Assembly (NCBI GenBank): GCA_002477465.1
Contig: DLPV01000067.1
Coordinates: forward strand, 35,713-42,414
Origin: Gammaproteobacteria bacterium UBA7449
GTDB lineage: Bacteria; Pseudomonadota; Gammaproteobacteria; Pseudomonadales; Pseudohongiellaceae
Reading direction: 5' to 3'
DNA length: 6,702 bases
Shown here piece by piece: positions 1 through 6,325 of the stretch. Position 1 is the first letter of the stretch. Each line of letters begins with the position of its first letter. Both the position numbers and the translations under genes were made by a program. The notes beneath the pieces were generated by a model, which ran no database searches, was not told the origin of the DNA, and saw only the letters and a program-made list of their open reading frames with translations.

Positions 1-177
1 TGGGTCAGTATGGTCATGGATAGATTCGTAGCGCCCAGTGATATGAGGAGGCGGGACGGCAATGACCTTCTCATCCATCCCTGAGCCATCTTCCATAATC
101 AGCACGCCAATGGGGCGAATACTGATGACACAGCTGAGGCAACCCTTGGCGTTGCCTATTAGTTTGCACGGTATCAT
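1..177 (-). pseudogene. ppa: Inorganic pyrophosphatase fragment, N-terminal half missing, cut by window edge
   Basis: Family I soluble inorganic pyrophosphatase hydrolyses pyrophosphate in the cytoplasm. The 59 visible codons, starting at an ATG at 177-175, read CVISIRPIGVLIMEDGSGMD and then EKVIAVP, followed by a region ending YESIHDHTDP. From memory this matches the E. coli Ppa stretch SVIRCRPVGVLKM...GEDAKLVAVP...EYDHIKDVNDLP. The equivalents of E. coli Asp97, Asp102 and Lys104 are kept. The first 15 or so residues (MIPCKLIGNAKGCLS) do not match the family, and an in-frame TAA lies two codons before the ATG. The roughly 80-residue N-terminal half, including the DGDPxD metal-binding motif, appears in no minus-strand frame between 133 and 310. 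The product could not be an active enzyme, so I call it a 5'-truncated relic. The C-terminal end lies outside the window. An assembly join near 130-140 is the alternative. Confidence 0.72.
137..157. repeat. Perfect 7-bp inverted repeat at the edge of pyrophosphatase homology
   Basis: AGGCAAC (137-143) and GTTGCCT (151-157) are perfect inverted copies around a 7-nt loop. The pair sits just outside the point (about 132) where pyrophosphatase similarity stops. No T-run follows on either strand, so a terminator is not supported. It may be incidental or mark an old rearrangement junction. Confidence 0.45.
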
Positions 178-310
178 GCCTTAGTCGGGTTAGAATTGCG
201 GCAATCAATGAGGATGTCAGGCTGGTTTGAGCCATCCGACTGGCAGTGTCGCCCCGGTTTGCAATTGATCGCTACAAGATATTTAGCTTTTATTCACAGG
301 TATAAGCGCT

Positions 311-1390
311 ATGACTCTCTATCCCGCATCTATTGGCTGCGTAATCATCACTCTGGTCGCAATTTCCACGGGATATGCTGCTGAATCTGATCAGGCCTTT
401 CTAACCTGTCCAACCTTCTCCGATGACCAGGTTCGGCTTGCTTGCTATGACAGCTATGCACCTCGGGAAGAGAGTATGCAGCCTCTGTTAGGTAATGGAG
501 TTGATGGGCTTACCATGCATAAGCCCAATAAGCTGTTGGCCAGGTTGGATTCACAGGATGAGCGCGTGCATTACATGGACGCTACGCTGTCCGTGAAATA
601 CCCTGTGCTAAATCCAGTAGTCGATGCGATTTTCTCGGTGATAAACATCGACCGGGTCCGAAATACGCCGCGTCTATATCTTGCCTTCACGACCCGTTTT
701 TCTCAGTACGTTGCAACCCGGCAGTCGTCCCCGGTTGTGGCTCGGCGCTATAACCCAGAGTTGTTTCTGCGGGTGTGGCGGGACGGTGTCTATGATCGGA
801 CTAACCCGAGTCACTGGGACTTTGGTTAGGGACATGAGTCCAATGGGCAGCGCATTAGTGACCCGCAGGGATATAGGCTGGCCGCAGATGCGGCTGATCT
901 GCGGGGTGATCCTGAGATCACTGCGCGGGAATCCATAAGCCGTGGTTGGGATTACCTTTCGATTGATTGGGTCAAGGAATGGAATACTCCGTTTCTCGTG
1001 AAATTAGCGGGACGAACCGAAACTCAAATTGAGTATCGGCATTACCTTGACCATGGATTGTTTCAGGGTGACCCGGAGGAGTACAACGTCTGGGAAGGGG
1101 ATGGCGCAGAATCCAGGCCCCGTGCTAACTATTCATGCCTTCAGTTTGCCTTGGCCTACACGCTACAGGATGAGCCTTGTTCAGATTGGGTTTGTTTTGA
1201 GAGGGTCGAGCTGGAGCACACAACTGGCTATGCGCGACCGTTCGATAATAATAGCACGAGCCTGGAAGTCACTACGCAACTTGCCGGTATACCTTTGTAT
1301 TTCTGGGCGCGTACTGGTTACAACAGTGATCTTGTAGATTATTACAAGTACACCAATAGTTGGGGTATCGGTATGGAGTTTCTGCGCTAG
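311..1390 (+). pseudogene. pldA: Outer-membrane phospholipase A (OMPLA) interrupted by one in-frame amber codon
   Basis: OMPLA is a 12-stranded outer-membrane beta-barrel that hydrolyses acyl ester bonds of phospholipids. The frame from ATG 311 is continuous to TAG 1388-1390 (359 codons) except for a TAG at 827-829, codon 173. Residues 1-24 form a signal peptide (GYAA then ES), lacking the usual basic N-terminus. Next comes a Cys-containing segment (residues 33-47, CPTFSDDQVRLACYD) like the N-terminal extension of many proteobacterial phospholipase A proteins. After the amber codon the frame reads GHESNGQ, giving catalytic His175 and Ser177, then SRGWD at 210-214. In E. coli the third triad residue is Asn156 (SRSWN); here it is Asp214. 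The C-terminus (GIGMEFLR) is barrel-like. By alignment with E. coli GYNHDSNG, the amber codon stands where Tyr is expected. A stop lies in frame at 284-286, so ATG 311 is the only start; its ribosome site is weak (AGG at 298-300). The 172-residue product would lack the active site. Confidence 0.85.
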
Positions 1391-1413
1391 CTCAACTCGC
1401 TCTGGCCAATGCT

Positions 1414-1452
1414 ATACAGCGGCTCGACGAAAGATTCATCAAGCCGCTGTAT
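1414..1452. terminator. Hairpin between convergent genes, possible weak bidirectional terminator
   Basis: ATACAGCGGCT (1414-1424) and AGCCGCTGTAT (1442-1452) are perfect 11-bp inverted copies with a 17-nt loop, placed between the 3' ends of the phospholipase and flavoprotein genes. The right arm lies inside the last codons of the flavoprotein gene and encodes part of its Tyr-Asn-Thr-Ala-Ala tail. No T-run follows the stem on either strand, so intrinsic termination would be weak. The hairpin may instead mark 3' ends processed or protected at this point. Confidence 0.45.
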
Positions 1453-2866
1453 TGTACTTATCAATTAACTGCTTCAAGTTGACCACCGCGGGTTTGATGT
1501 TTTTCCTTAGCCGCGTTAGCACGGCAATCTTTTTGAGATGATAAGGCTTCACTCCTCGACTCACTCTGCCGAAGGCGTCGAGCCGGCAGCTGGCGACCCA
1601 CTTTTTGAGTATGGGATCGCGATTGAAAGCGCCTTGATTCATCATATTGCCCAGCTGCGAAGTCAACCAACCCGTTGGGTTGTCAGGCAGTGGAATGGGT
1701 CGACAGGCCTTATTGCGCGCTTCATCATTCGGGTAGTTCGCCTCAACAAAAGCAGCCATTGCGGCGCTAAAGCAGGGGTTGGGAACCTGGGTAGCCTGGG
1801 GTGTGATCAAGCCCGGCTCGAAGATTGGTTTTAACTTTGAGTCGATAAAATTGACAGCGGAGGCGGTGCAGTCGATGTAAAGCGAATTGGCAGGCATAGG
1901 GACTCGCGAGCCATCCTGCATCAAAAGCTGCTCCTGTTCGATAGCGCTGACCCTGCCATTTTCAATCAGCTTGCTTATTTTTCGAAGTTGCTCAATCTCG
2001 CCTTTTGAGATCACGGCGTAATGGAACATCGATGGTGTACGGTCACGGTGAATACGCAGAAGAAAGCCGCATGCTTCCAGATCTTCGAACAGTTGGTCCA
2101 CGTCTTTCGCTCGCGCAATCGCTGCGAGTTGCTCGGTTATGCAGTTCATGGACTCGAAGAAAAATTTTTCGTGGCCCTGCACGACTTCGCGATTAAGCAG
2201 CCAGGAATGGCGGGGGCACACCCAGCTAATTGCGTCTGGTTGAGCGCCTGAGCCAAGCAGCCAGAGACCAACATCCATGGCAGTCTTGCCTGCACCCACG
2301 ATGCAGTAGCTATCAAATTTTTCTGCAGCCAGCGGCAGTTGGGTCGGCGTCACGCAGGCAACACCGTCGCCCACATCGTAAGCACGTTTGTGTCGCGAAG
2401 GCACAGAGGTGTTGAAGTAGGTGGTATCAACCAATTTCTGACTTACTGAAACCTCGTATTTTTTGCCCGACAATGAGTTAGTAAATCTCGTGATGCCGGC
2501 CTCTGAAGATTGCCATTCGCACATGGGGAAATAGCGCACGCGTCCAGAAGGCAAAAACCGCTCGCGCATGACTTTCTCAAAATAGCTCTGGACCTCATTG
2601 CCGGTGGCTAGCTCGAAGTAGCCCTTGTTAATACCCGTCTCATCTATTCGCATCGAACCCAAAGGCGTAGAGGCGACACCGTAAAAGTGAGACGGCTGAT
2701 GCAGGCGCACGAATGAGTAGGTATCGTTCCAGTGGCCGCCTGGCTGATGGTGATTGTCCACCATAATGATATTGGCATTGCTTTCGTCCAGCAGTGTATC
2801 GACAAAAGCCATGCCAACGGCGCCTGTGCCGACCACCAGGTAGTCAGTTTCCATCTTCTCAAGCAT
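1439..2866 (-). CDS. FMO-like FAD/NAD(P)H-dependent flavoprotein (putative monooxygenase)
   Basis: A two-dinucleotide-fold flavoprotein of 475 residues. Residues 8-18 (YLVVGTGAVGM region) form the N-terminal GxGxxG FAD site, with Asp37 near the end of the second strand of that fold. Residues 42-56 hold PGGHW and the start of a segment running to LHQPSHFYGV, which I recall as typical of a large family of uncharacterised bacterial flavoproteins. Residues 188-196 (CIVGAGKTA) form the second dinucleotide site, expected for NAD(P)H. DCTAS at 332-336 resembles the C-terminal FAD-contact motif of FMO-type enzymes. The classical Baeyer-Villiger fingerprint is not obvious, so the substrate is unknown. 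No signal peptide is seen, so it is cytoplasmic. ATG 2866 is chosen because GGAA lies 7 nt upstream and the FAD motif then begins near the N-terminus. A TTG at 2953 would add 29 poorly conserved-looking residues without a ribosome site; ATG 2854 is also possible. The stop is TGA. Confidence 0.88.
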   Translation of the reverse strand: MLEKMETDYLVVGTGAVGMAFVDTLLDESNANIIMVDNHHQPGGHWNDTYSFVRLHQPSHFYGVASTPLGSMRIDETGINKGYFELATGNEVQSYFEKVMRERFLPSGRVRYFPMCEWQSSEAGITRFTNSLSGKKYEVSVSQKLVDTTYFNTSVPSRHKRAYDVGDGVACVTPTQLPLAAEKFDSYCIVGAGKTAMDVGLWLLGSGAQPDAISWVCPRHSWLLNREVVQGHEKFFFESMNCITEQLAAIARAKDVDQLFEDLEACGFLLRIHRDRTPSMFHYAVISKGEIEQLRKISKLIENGRVSAIEQEQLLMQDGSRVPMPANSLYIDCTASAVNFIDSKLKPIFEPGLITPQATQVPNPCFSAAMAAFVEANYPNDEARNKACRPIPLPDNPTGWLTSQLGNMMNQGAFNRDPILKKWVASCRLDAFGRVSRGVKPYHLKKIAVLTRLRKNIKPAVVNLKQLIDKYNTAA

Positions 2867-2873
2867 CGATTTA

Positions 2874-2877
2874 TTCC
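2874..2877 (-). promoter_or_regulatory. Ribosome binding site deciding the flavoprotein start
   Basis: On the minus strand GGAA sits 7 nt before ATG 2866. The upstream TTG at 2953 has no comparable purine run, so this short site is the main support for the 475-residue form. Confidence 0.5.
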
Positions 2878-2926
2878 GAATTAAATTGGCGTTTAAGGGA
2901 GAGCAAAAAGCGCCGACCGCTTGGAT

Positions 2927-2953
2927 TTTGTATCGCCAGGGTAGGATTTTCAA
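2927..2953 (-). promoter_or_regulatory. Weak promoter candidate for the flavoprotein gene
   Basis: On the minus strand TTGAAA (2953-2948) is followed after 15 bp by TACAAA (2932-2927). The spacer is short and the -10 matches only 4 of 6 consensus bases. It is the best sigma70-like pair I saw close upstream of the gene. If real, transcription would start near 2920, leaving a leader of about 50 nt and excluding the TTG 2953 start. Confidence 0.2.
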
Positions 2954-3292
2954 TTGCTATTTGCACCGAAGAATTTGTCAGATTGCGATGAATGAGAATT
3001 TTCGCAAGTCACGAGTAAACCACGACTAACTTCTGTTACCGCCATGAGTGCGCTTTATGCAAGTCAGGCGCAAGCAGGGTTTTACCAATGCAATGAAACA
3101 AGATTGATTGGTGGAGTTTGCTGCAGGGACAACAGGTTTGGATGTGGACAGATCGGTCTTTTTTCAACAATTGTTCAGTGCTGAGTCCTGCCAAGCAGCA
3201 GCAACAAAACAAAGGTCAAGGTGATGAAGACGGCAGGAAAGAATTACAGAGCCATAGAAAGGCACAAAAAGGCACAGGGAATTTAGAGAAAT

Positions 3293-3334
3293 AAAAAAGG
3301 GGCGGAGTGACCAGACCAAGTCTCTCCGCCCCTT
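3293..3334 (-). terminator. Strong Rho-independent terminator of the quinoprotein gene
   Basis: On the plus strand AAGGGGCGGAG (3297-3307) pairs with CTCCGCCCCTT (3324-3334), an 11-bp GC-rich stem. Read on the minus strand the stem is followed directly by six Ts (3298-3293). The inner part can extend by three further pairs after one mismatch. It lies 76 nt after the TAG of the PQQ dehydrogenase gene and separates it from the flavoprotein gene. Confidence 0.92.
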
Positions 3335-3376
3335 ACTGTTGAGCTTCCCTGCTGCTGCCTGAGTCAGGGCCAGATG

Positions 3377-3385
3377 TTGGTCTGG
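3377..3385 (-). promoter_or_regulatory. 3'-UTR element complementary to the terminator loop
   Basis: TTGGTCTGG (plus strand 3377-3385) is the exact reverse complement of CCAGACCAA (3311-3319), which forms the terminator's apical region. The first element also lies in a small hairpin of its own: GCCAGA (3369-3374) and TCTGGC (3381-3386) with a 6-nt loop. In the minus-strand RNA the two structures could therefore pair with each other. A regulatory role is inference. Confidence 0.4.
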
Positions 3386-3410
3386 CTCATTACATCAAGC
3401 AAGGCAGGGT

Positions 3411-5468
3411 CTAGTGACTGCCGCCACCAGGCTGTGCCGCGGGCAGTGCTATGGCGGTCAGCTTAGCACCGGTCTGCAGAATGATGTACTGGTGTCCATC
3501 ATGCATCCAGGAGCTCATGCCGTAGCGGCTCTGCGCTGGCACTCCGATACGCCCCAACTCTTCACCGCTCTGCTTGTCGATTGCATAAAGCAGAGCGGTT
3601 TCGCCATCATGATCCATGTCTGAATAAACCAGCAGGTTCTGAGTCGCTACCATAGTAATGGCATTGCCGGTACCGGTATCGCCTATATCAACGCCTTCCA
3701 GCGCAGGATTGTTGCGAATGCGATCAGGGGTTTCGCCTGTCGGAATCTGGAACGCGATGTCCCCAGTATTCATGTCATACGCAGTAATCGTGCTGTAGGG
3801 TGGCTTGAAGTAAGGCAGGCCAGATCGCAGTCTTGGCGGGCGACCACCTGCACGATCGTTCGCATACAGAGCGAAAGTTGCACCGGTTGGATTGGGGATG
3901 GCTGCATCAGCCTCTTCACCCGGGATAACGCGCTGCCAGCTGCAGGCTTTTCGGGATGTGACATACAGAAAACCAGTAGTAGGGTCAGCGACCGGTGGGT
4001 TATTGATGTTGGCTCCACCACCGTCACCAGGACACATGGCTGCAGCGATCTTGCCGTCAGGGTCAGTGTCATGGATTGGCGGATTGAAGAGCGGGCCAAG
4101 GTCATAATTAGCCATGACTTCGAGTGCTTGTCGACGCAGTTGAGGTGTGTAGTCGATCAGGTCTTCTTCACTTAGTCCCTGCATTTCGAATGGTGCCGGC
4201 TTAACCGGGAATGGCTGTGTTGGCGACAGTTTCTCGCCGGGCACATTGGACTGCGGCACGGGTCGTTCTTCCATGCCCCAGATTGGTTCGCCAGTCATCC
4301 GATTGAATGAGTAAACAAAACCCTGTTTCGTTACCTGATGGACTGACGGCACGACTCCCTGGCCGGGCACATTAATGTCCAGCTGAATGGGCACGGCTGG
4401 GTTGTCATAGTTCCAGACATCGTGATGAACGGTCTGGAAGTGCCAGCGGCGCTCACCAGTTTCGGTATCCAGCGCAATCAGGCTGGTACCAAACAGGCCG
4501 TCGCCGGGGCGGAAACCACCGTAGTAATCGATTGTGGGTGGGTTGGTTGGCACATAAACGATATTGTTCTCTGGATCAGCCGACAGCGGGGCCCAGGATG
4601 AAACATCACCGGTGTACTGCCAGGCATCATTTTCCCAGGTCTCATGACCATACTCGCCGGGGCGAGGAATCACGTTGAACTTCCACTTGAAGTCTCCAGT
4701 GACGCGATCATAGGCCAGGATATCTCCGGGCACGTTCTCAACCCGCGCCTGCAGGTAGCCTTGCTCGGCTGAGTTACCGACAACAATCGTGTCGTTTACC
4801 ACGATAGGTGGTGAGGAAGCCGTGATGTAACCCACTTCAAGCGGGATGCCTTCATAAGGGTCATAGGGGTGACCCAGATCCGCAAGCATATCTACGACGC
4901 CGGTTTCAGGGAAGCCTTCGACAGGTACCTGACCACCGAAGCCCTCGAGCGGGGCGCCAGTCTCAGCATCCAGTGCCACCAGGAAGAAGCCAGGGGTAGA
5001 GATATAAACCACACCGCGGCCATCAATTCGGGAGTAGGCGATACCCTTGCCGTAAGAGGCGCGCATGGAGTATTCCCAGCGTGCCGTATTGGGCAGTCGG
5101 TAGGACCACAGGGTTTCACCGGTCTTGGGGTCAATGGCGACTACGTTGCGACGCGGGCCAGACACTGTAAACAGCTTGCCGTCTACGTAAGTAGGAGTTG
5201 CGCGACCGGAATAACCTCCGAAGCTGGAGCCATCCCATTCCCAGGCGACTTCCAGTTCATCAAAGTTGTCAGCGTTAATTTCATCGGCATGGGAAAAGCG
5301 CGTGCCGGAGTAGTCACCACTCTGGGTGTACCACTCAACGGTATCGTCTGTGACCAGGTTTTGACTAAAGCCAAGCTGCGGCAAGAGCCCCGCGATTGCT
5401 GCTAATGCGCTGAAGCGAACAAGTTTTTGGGCAATGGATTCGGTCCCGAGTGGAGAACGTTTTTTCAT
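3411..5468 (-). CDS. Exported PQQ-dependent dehydrogenase, glucose/alcohol dehydrogenase-like quinoprotein
   Basis: A periplasmic quinoprotein of 685 residues expected to oxidise a sugar or alcohol with pyrroloquinoline quinone and pass electrons to the respiratory chain. Residues 1-36 form a Sec signal peptide (basic MKKR, hydrophobic core, probable cut near GFS-QN). The body is a beta-propeller with repeated blade motifs of the type A-x-D-x-x-T-G-x-x-x-W at about 111-121, 165-175, 252-262, 332-342, 387-397, 562-572 and 628-638. TVHHDVWNYDNPAVP (346-360) is the active-site strand, resembling HHDLWDMD of E. coli membrane glucose dehydrogenase; Asp355 is kept but the preceding acidic position is Asn353. 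Lys381 corresponds to the family's conserved Lys. There is no CxxCH haem motif and no membrane domain, so it is neither a quinohaemoprotein nor the membrane-bound Gcd form; an external cytochrome or quinone-linked partner is implied. Start ATG 5468 has AAAAGG 8 nt upstream. It ends with TAG, showing that amber is a true stop here. Substrate not predictable. Confidence 0.94.
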   Translation of the reverse strand: MKKRSPLGTESIAQKLVRFSALAAIAGLLPQLGFSQNLVTDDTVEWYTQSGDYSGTRFSHADEINADNFDELEVAWEWDGSSFGGYSGRATPTYVDGKLFTVSGPRRNVVAIDPKTGETLWSYRLPNTARWEYSMRASYGKGIAYSRIDGRGVVYISTPGFFLVALDAETGAPLEGFGGQVPVEGFPETGVVDMLADLGHPYDPYEGIPLEVGYITASSPPIVVNDTIVVGNSAEQGYLQARVENVPGDILAYDRVTGDFKWKFNVIPRPGEYGHETWENDAWQYTGDVSSWAPLSADPENNIVYVPTNPPTIDYYGGFRPGDGLFGTSLIALDTETGERRWHFQTVHHDVWNYDNPAVPIQLDINVPGQGVVPSVHQVTKQGFVYSFNRMTGEPIWGMEERPVPQSNVPGEKLSPTQPFPVKPAPFEMQGLSEEDLIDYTPQLRRQALEVMANYDLGPLFNPPIHDTDPDGKIAAAMCPGDGGGANINNPPVADPTTGFLYVTSRKACSWQRVIPGEEADAAIPNPTGATFALYANDRAGGRPPRLRSGLPYFKPPYSTITAYDMNTGDIAFQIPTGETPDRIRNNPALEGVDIGDTGTGNAITMVATQNLLVYSDMDHDGETALLYAIDKQSGEELGRIGVPAQSRYGMSSWMHDGHQYIILQTGAKLTAIALPAAQPGGGSH

Positions 5469-5526
5469 TTTTATGGCCTTTTAAGGTACTAATCTCCTAC
5501 GAGGGTACCACAGAGGGCAAAAAGTA

Positions 5527-5558
5527 GTGATAAGGCAAGTTGTAATAAAATGTGATAA
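5527..5558. repeat. Direct repeat GTGATAA upstream of the quinoprotein gene
   Basis: GTGATAA occurs at 5527-5533 and again at 5552-5558, 25 bp apart start to start, within an AT-rich stretch about 60-90 bp before the PQQ dehydrogenase start. The position suits a regulator site, but I recognise no specific operator and no strong promoter here, so this may be chance. Confidence 0.25.
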
Positions 5559-5654
5559 AGACAGGCGTGTTCATGGCTAAGGAATATTTGGTATTTCCCT
5601 GGCGCTTGCTGGGCCTGTGGCTATGCTACAACGCTCTGATTTTATTGCGAAAAT

Positions 5655-6179
5655 TCATCCATCCGCACAGTCCAAGAGCTTGTCAGGCGGATGGCTAGCG
5701 AAGGAAATAATGCGCCAGCCTTCACTGGTGGTGCCGAGCATATATGAAACGCCACCAACGGACATGATGCTGCCGTCTGCCCGCGAGCGTGTGTTGGTGC
5801 CGCTGACAATGGCTGAGCCCGCGTTCAAAACACAGACAGTCTTGGTCCTGAAAGTCGATTTGTCCCAGCCGCGATCAAGCAGCCCAGCGATCGCCGATGA
5901 AAAAAACGCCAGATTCTCTGCCTCGGTTGATCGCGCGGTGATGCCATTCGCGCCCAAGGTGTACCACGGCAGGGTAAAAATTTCTGTCGACAGAGCCTCC
6001 GGATTCCGCTCATAGTAGAAATTGTAGTAGCGCTCAACGTGGCGCTGTGCCTGTGCCTCAATCAGGGCGGTTTGCGCGGCGCTTAGTTCCTGGCCGGCTG
6101 CTGGTGCGTTGCTCAATAAGGAAACGGAGATGGTGAGTAAGAGGGTAGCTAATAATGTTGTGCGATCAGGGTGCTTCAT
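5655..6179 (-). CDS. Exported NTF2/SnoaL-like protein of unknown function
   Basis: A 174-residue protein. Residues 1-30 form a signal peptide (MKHPDR, then a leucine-rich core, probable cut at APAAGQ), so the product is likely periplasmic or lipid-free secreted; no lipobox Cys is seen. The mature part looks like one NTF2/SnoaL-type cone fold: an N-terminal helix (about 35-58, with RHVERYYNFYYERNP), a strand region LPWYTLGANGI (70-80), a helix ending LLDRGWDKS (100-108), then alternating beta strands (VCVLNAGSAIVSGTNTR, 115-131; DGSIMSVGGVSYML, 135-148; GWRIISFASH, 154-163). Cys116 and Cys171 could form a disulfide in the periplasm. Members of this fold serve as enzymes, binding proteins or immunity-like proteins, so no function is claimed. 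The start is well supported: GGGAGG lies 5 nt before ATG 6179. It is 186 bp upstream of the quinoprotein gene on the same strand with no clear terminator between, so co-transcription is possible. Confidence 0.85.
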   Translation of the reverse strand: MKHPDRTTLLATLLLTISVSLLSNAPAAGQELSAAQTALIEAQAQRHVERYYNFYYERNPEALSTEIFTLPWYTLGANGITARSTEAENLAFFSSAIAGLLDRGWDKSTFRTKTVCVLNAGSAIVSGTNTRSRADGSIMSVGGVSYMLGTTSEGWRIISFASHPPDKLLDCADG

Positions 6180-6274
6180 GGGTTCCTCCCGGTGAGAACA
6201 AGAGCAGCTTTTTTGTTGTTGAACACGAAAGCAGTGTATCTCAGGATGGGATTTCAGAGTTACTATGCGGCAGT

Positions 6275-6280
6275 TGTAAT
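6275..6280 (+). promoter_or_regulatory. Possible -10 element for the DUF4345-like gene
   Basis: TGTAAT matches 5 of 6 bases of the sigma70 -10 consensus, but no good -35 lies 16-18 bp upstream. It would give a leader of about 40 nt that contains the Shine-Dalgarno hairpin. The divergent 150-bp gap must also hold the promoter for the NTF2-like gene, which I could not place. Confidence 0.25.
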
Positions 6281-6306
6281 CAGCCCAGGCTCATTGCAAA
6301 TGGGTC

Positions 6307-6325
6307 CTCTCCTGCAACAGGAGAG
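6307..6325 (+). promoter_or_regulatory. Shine-Dalgarno-sequestering hairpin before the DUF4345-like gene
   Basis: CTCTCCTG (6307-6314) and CAGGAGAG (6318-6325) are perfect inverted copies with a 3-nt loop. The right arm contains the AGGAG (6319-6323) that serves ATG 6330, so in the mRNA the first ribosome site would be hidden. The left arm is an anti-Shine-Dalgarno-like sequence that can also pair over 7 bp with the second copy at 6336-6342. Confidence 0.55.

Larger units (their letters stand above)
2867..3292. other. Gene-free stretch upstream of the flavoprotein gene
   Basis: About 425 bp lie between the flavoprotein start and the terminator of the quinoprotein gene, with no convincing reading frame on either strand. 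Contents: the weak promoter candidate at 2927-2953; two identical GCAAGTCA copies 55 bp apart (3004-3011 and 3059-3066); and a perfect 10-bp palindrome AACAATTGTT (3166-3175). Either repeat could be a regulator site, but no family-specific operator is recognisable. I see no tRNA and no clear small-RNA promoter-plus-terminator pair. Confidence 0.6.

Noticed and set aside
265..293. Promoter TTGATC - 17 bp - TTTTAT for the phospholipase gene
   Set aside because: Transcription would begin about 10 nt before ATG 311, leaving no room for the ribosome site; the match is also weak.
196..384. 62-residue plus-strand open frame overlapping the phospholipase start
   Set aside because: It has no recognisable motif and overlaps the signal-peptide region of the real frame.
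827..829. Amber codon as pyrrolysine or a reassigned sense codon
   Set aside because: TAG is the natural stop of the quinoprotein gene and of this same phospholipase frame, and nothing in the window suggests a pyrrolysine system.
998..1390. Separate short gene starting at GTG 998
   Set aside because: It is in the same frame as the upstream phospholipase part and reads as its C-terminal barrel, so it is the downstream part of one broken gene.
2867..2953. N-terminal extension of the flavoprotein from a TTG start at 2953
   Set aside because: It has no ribosome site and adds 29 residues before the FAD motif that do not look like the family; ATG 2866 has GGAA at good spacing.
4869..5405. 178-residue plus-strand open frame
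   Set aside because: It lies wholly inside the quinoprotein gene on the opposite strand, has no signature motif and no ribosome site; it is a shadow frame.
5581..5598. Imperfect inverted repeat GGAATA...TATTTCC
   Set aside because: The arms are short with a bulge and no T-run follows, so neither terminator nor operator is supported.
5617..6015. 132-residue plus-strand open frame
   Set aside because: It is antisense to the NTF2-like gene, which has a strong ribosome site and signal peptide; no recognisable domain in this frame.
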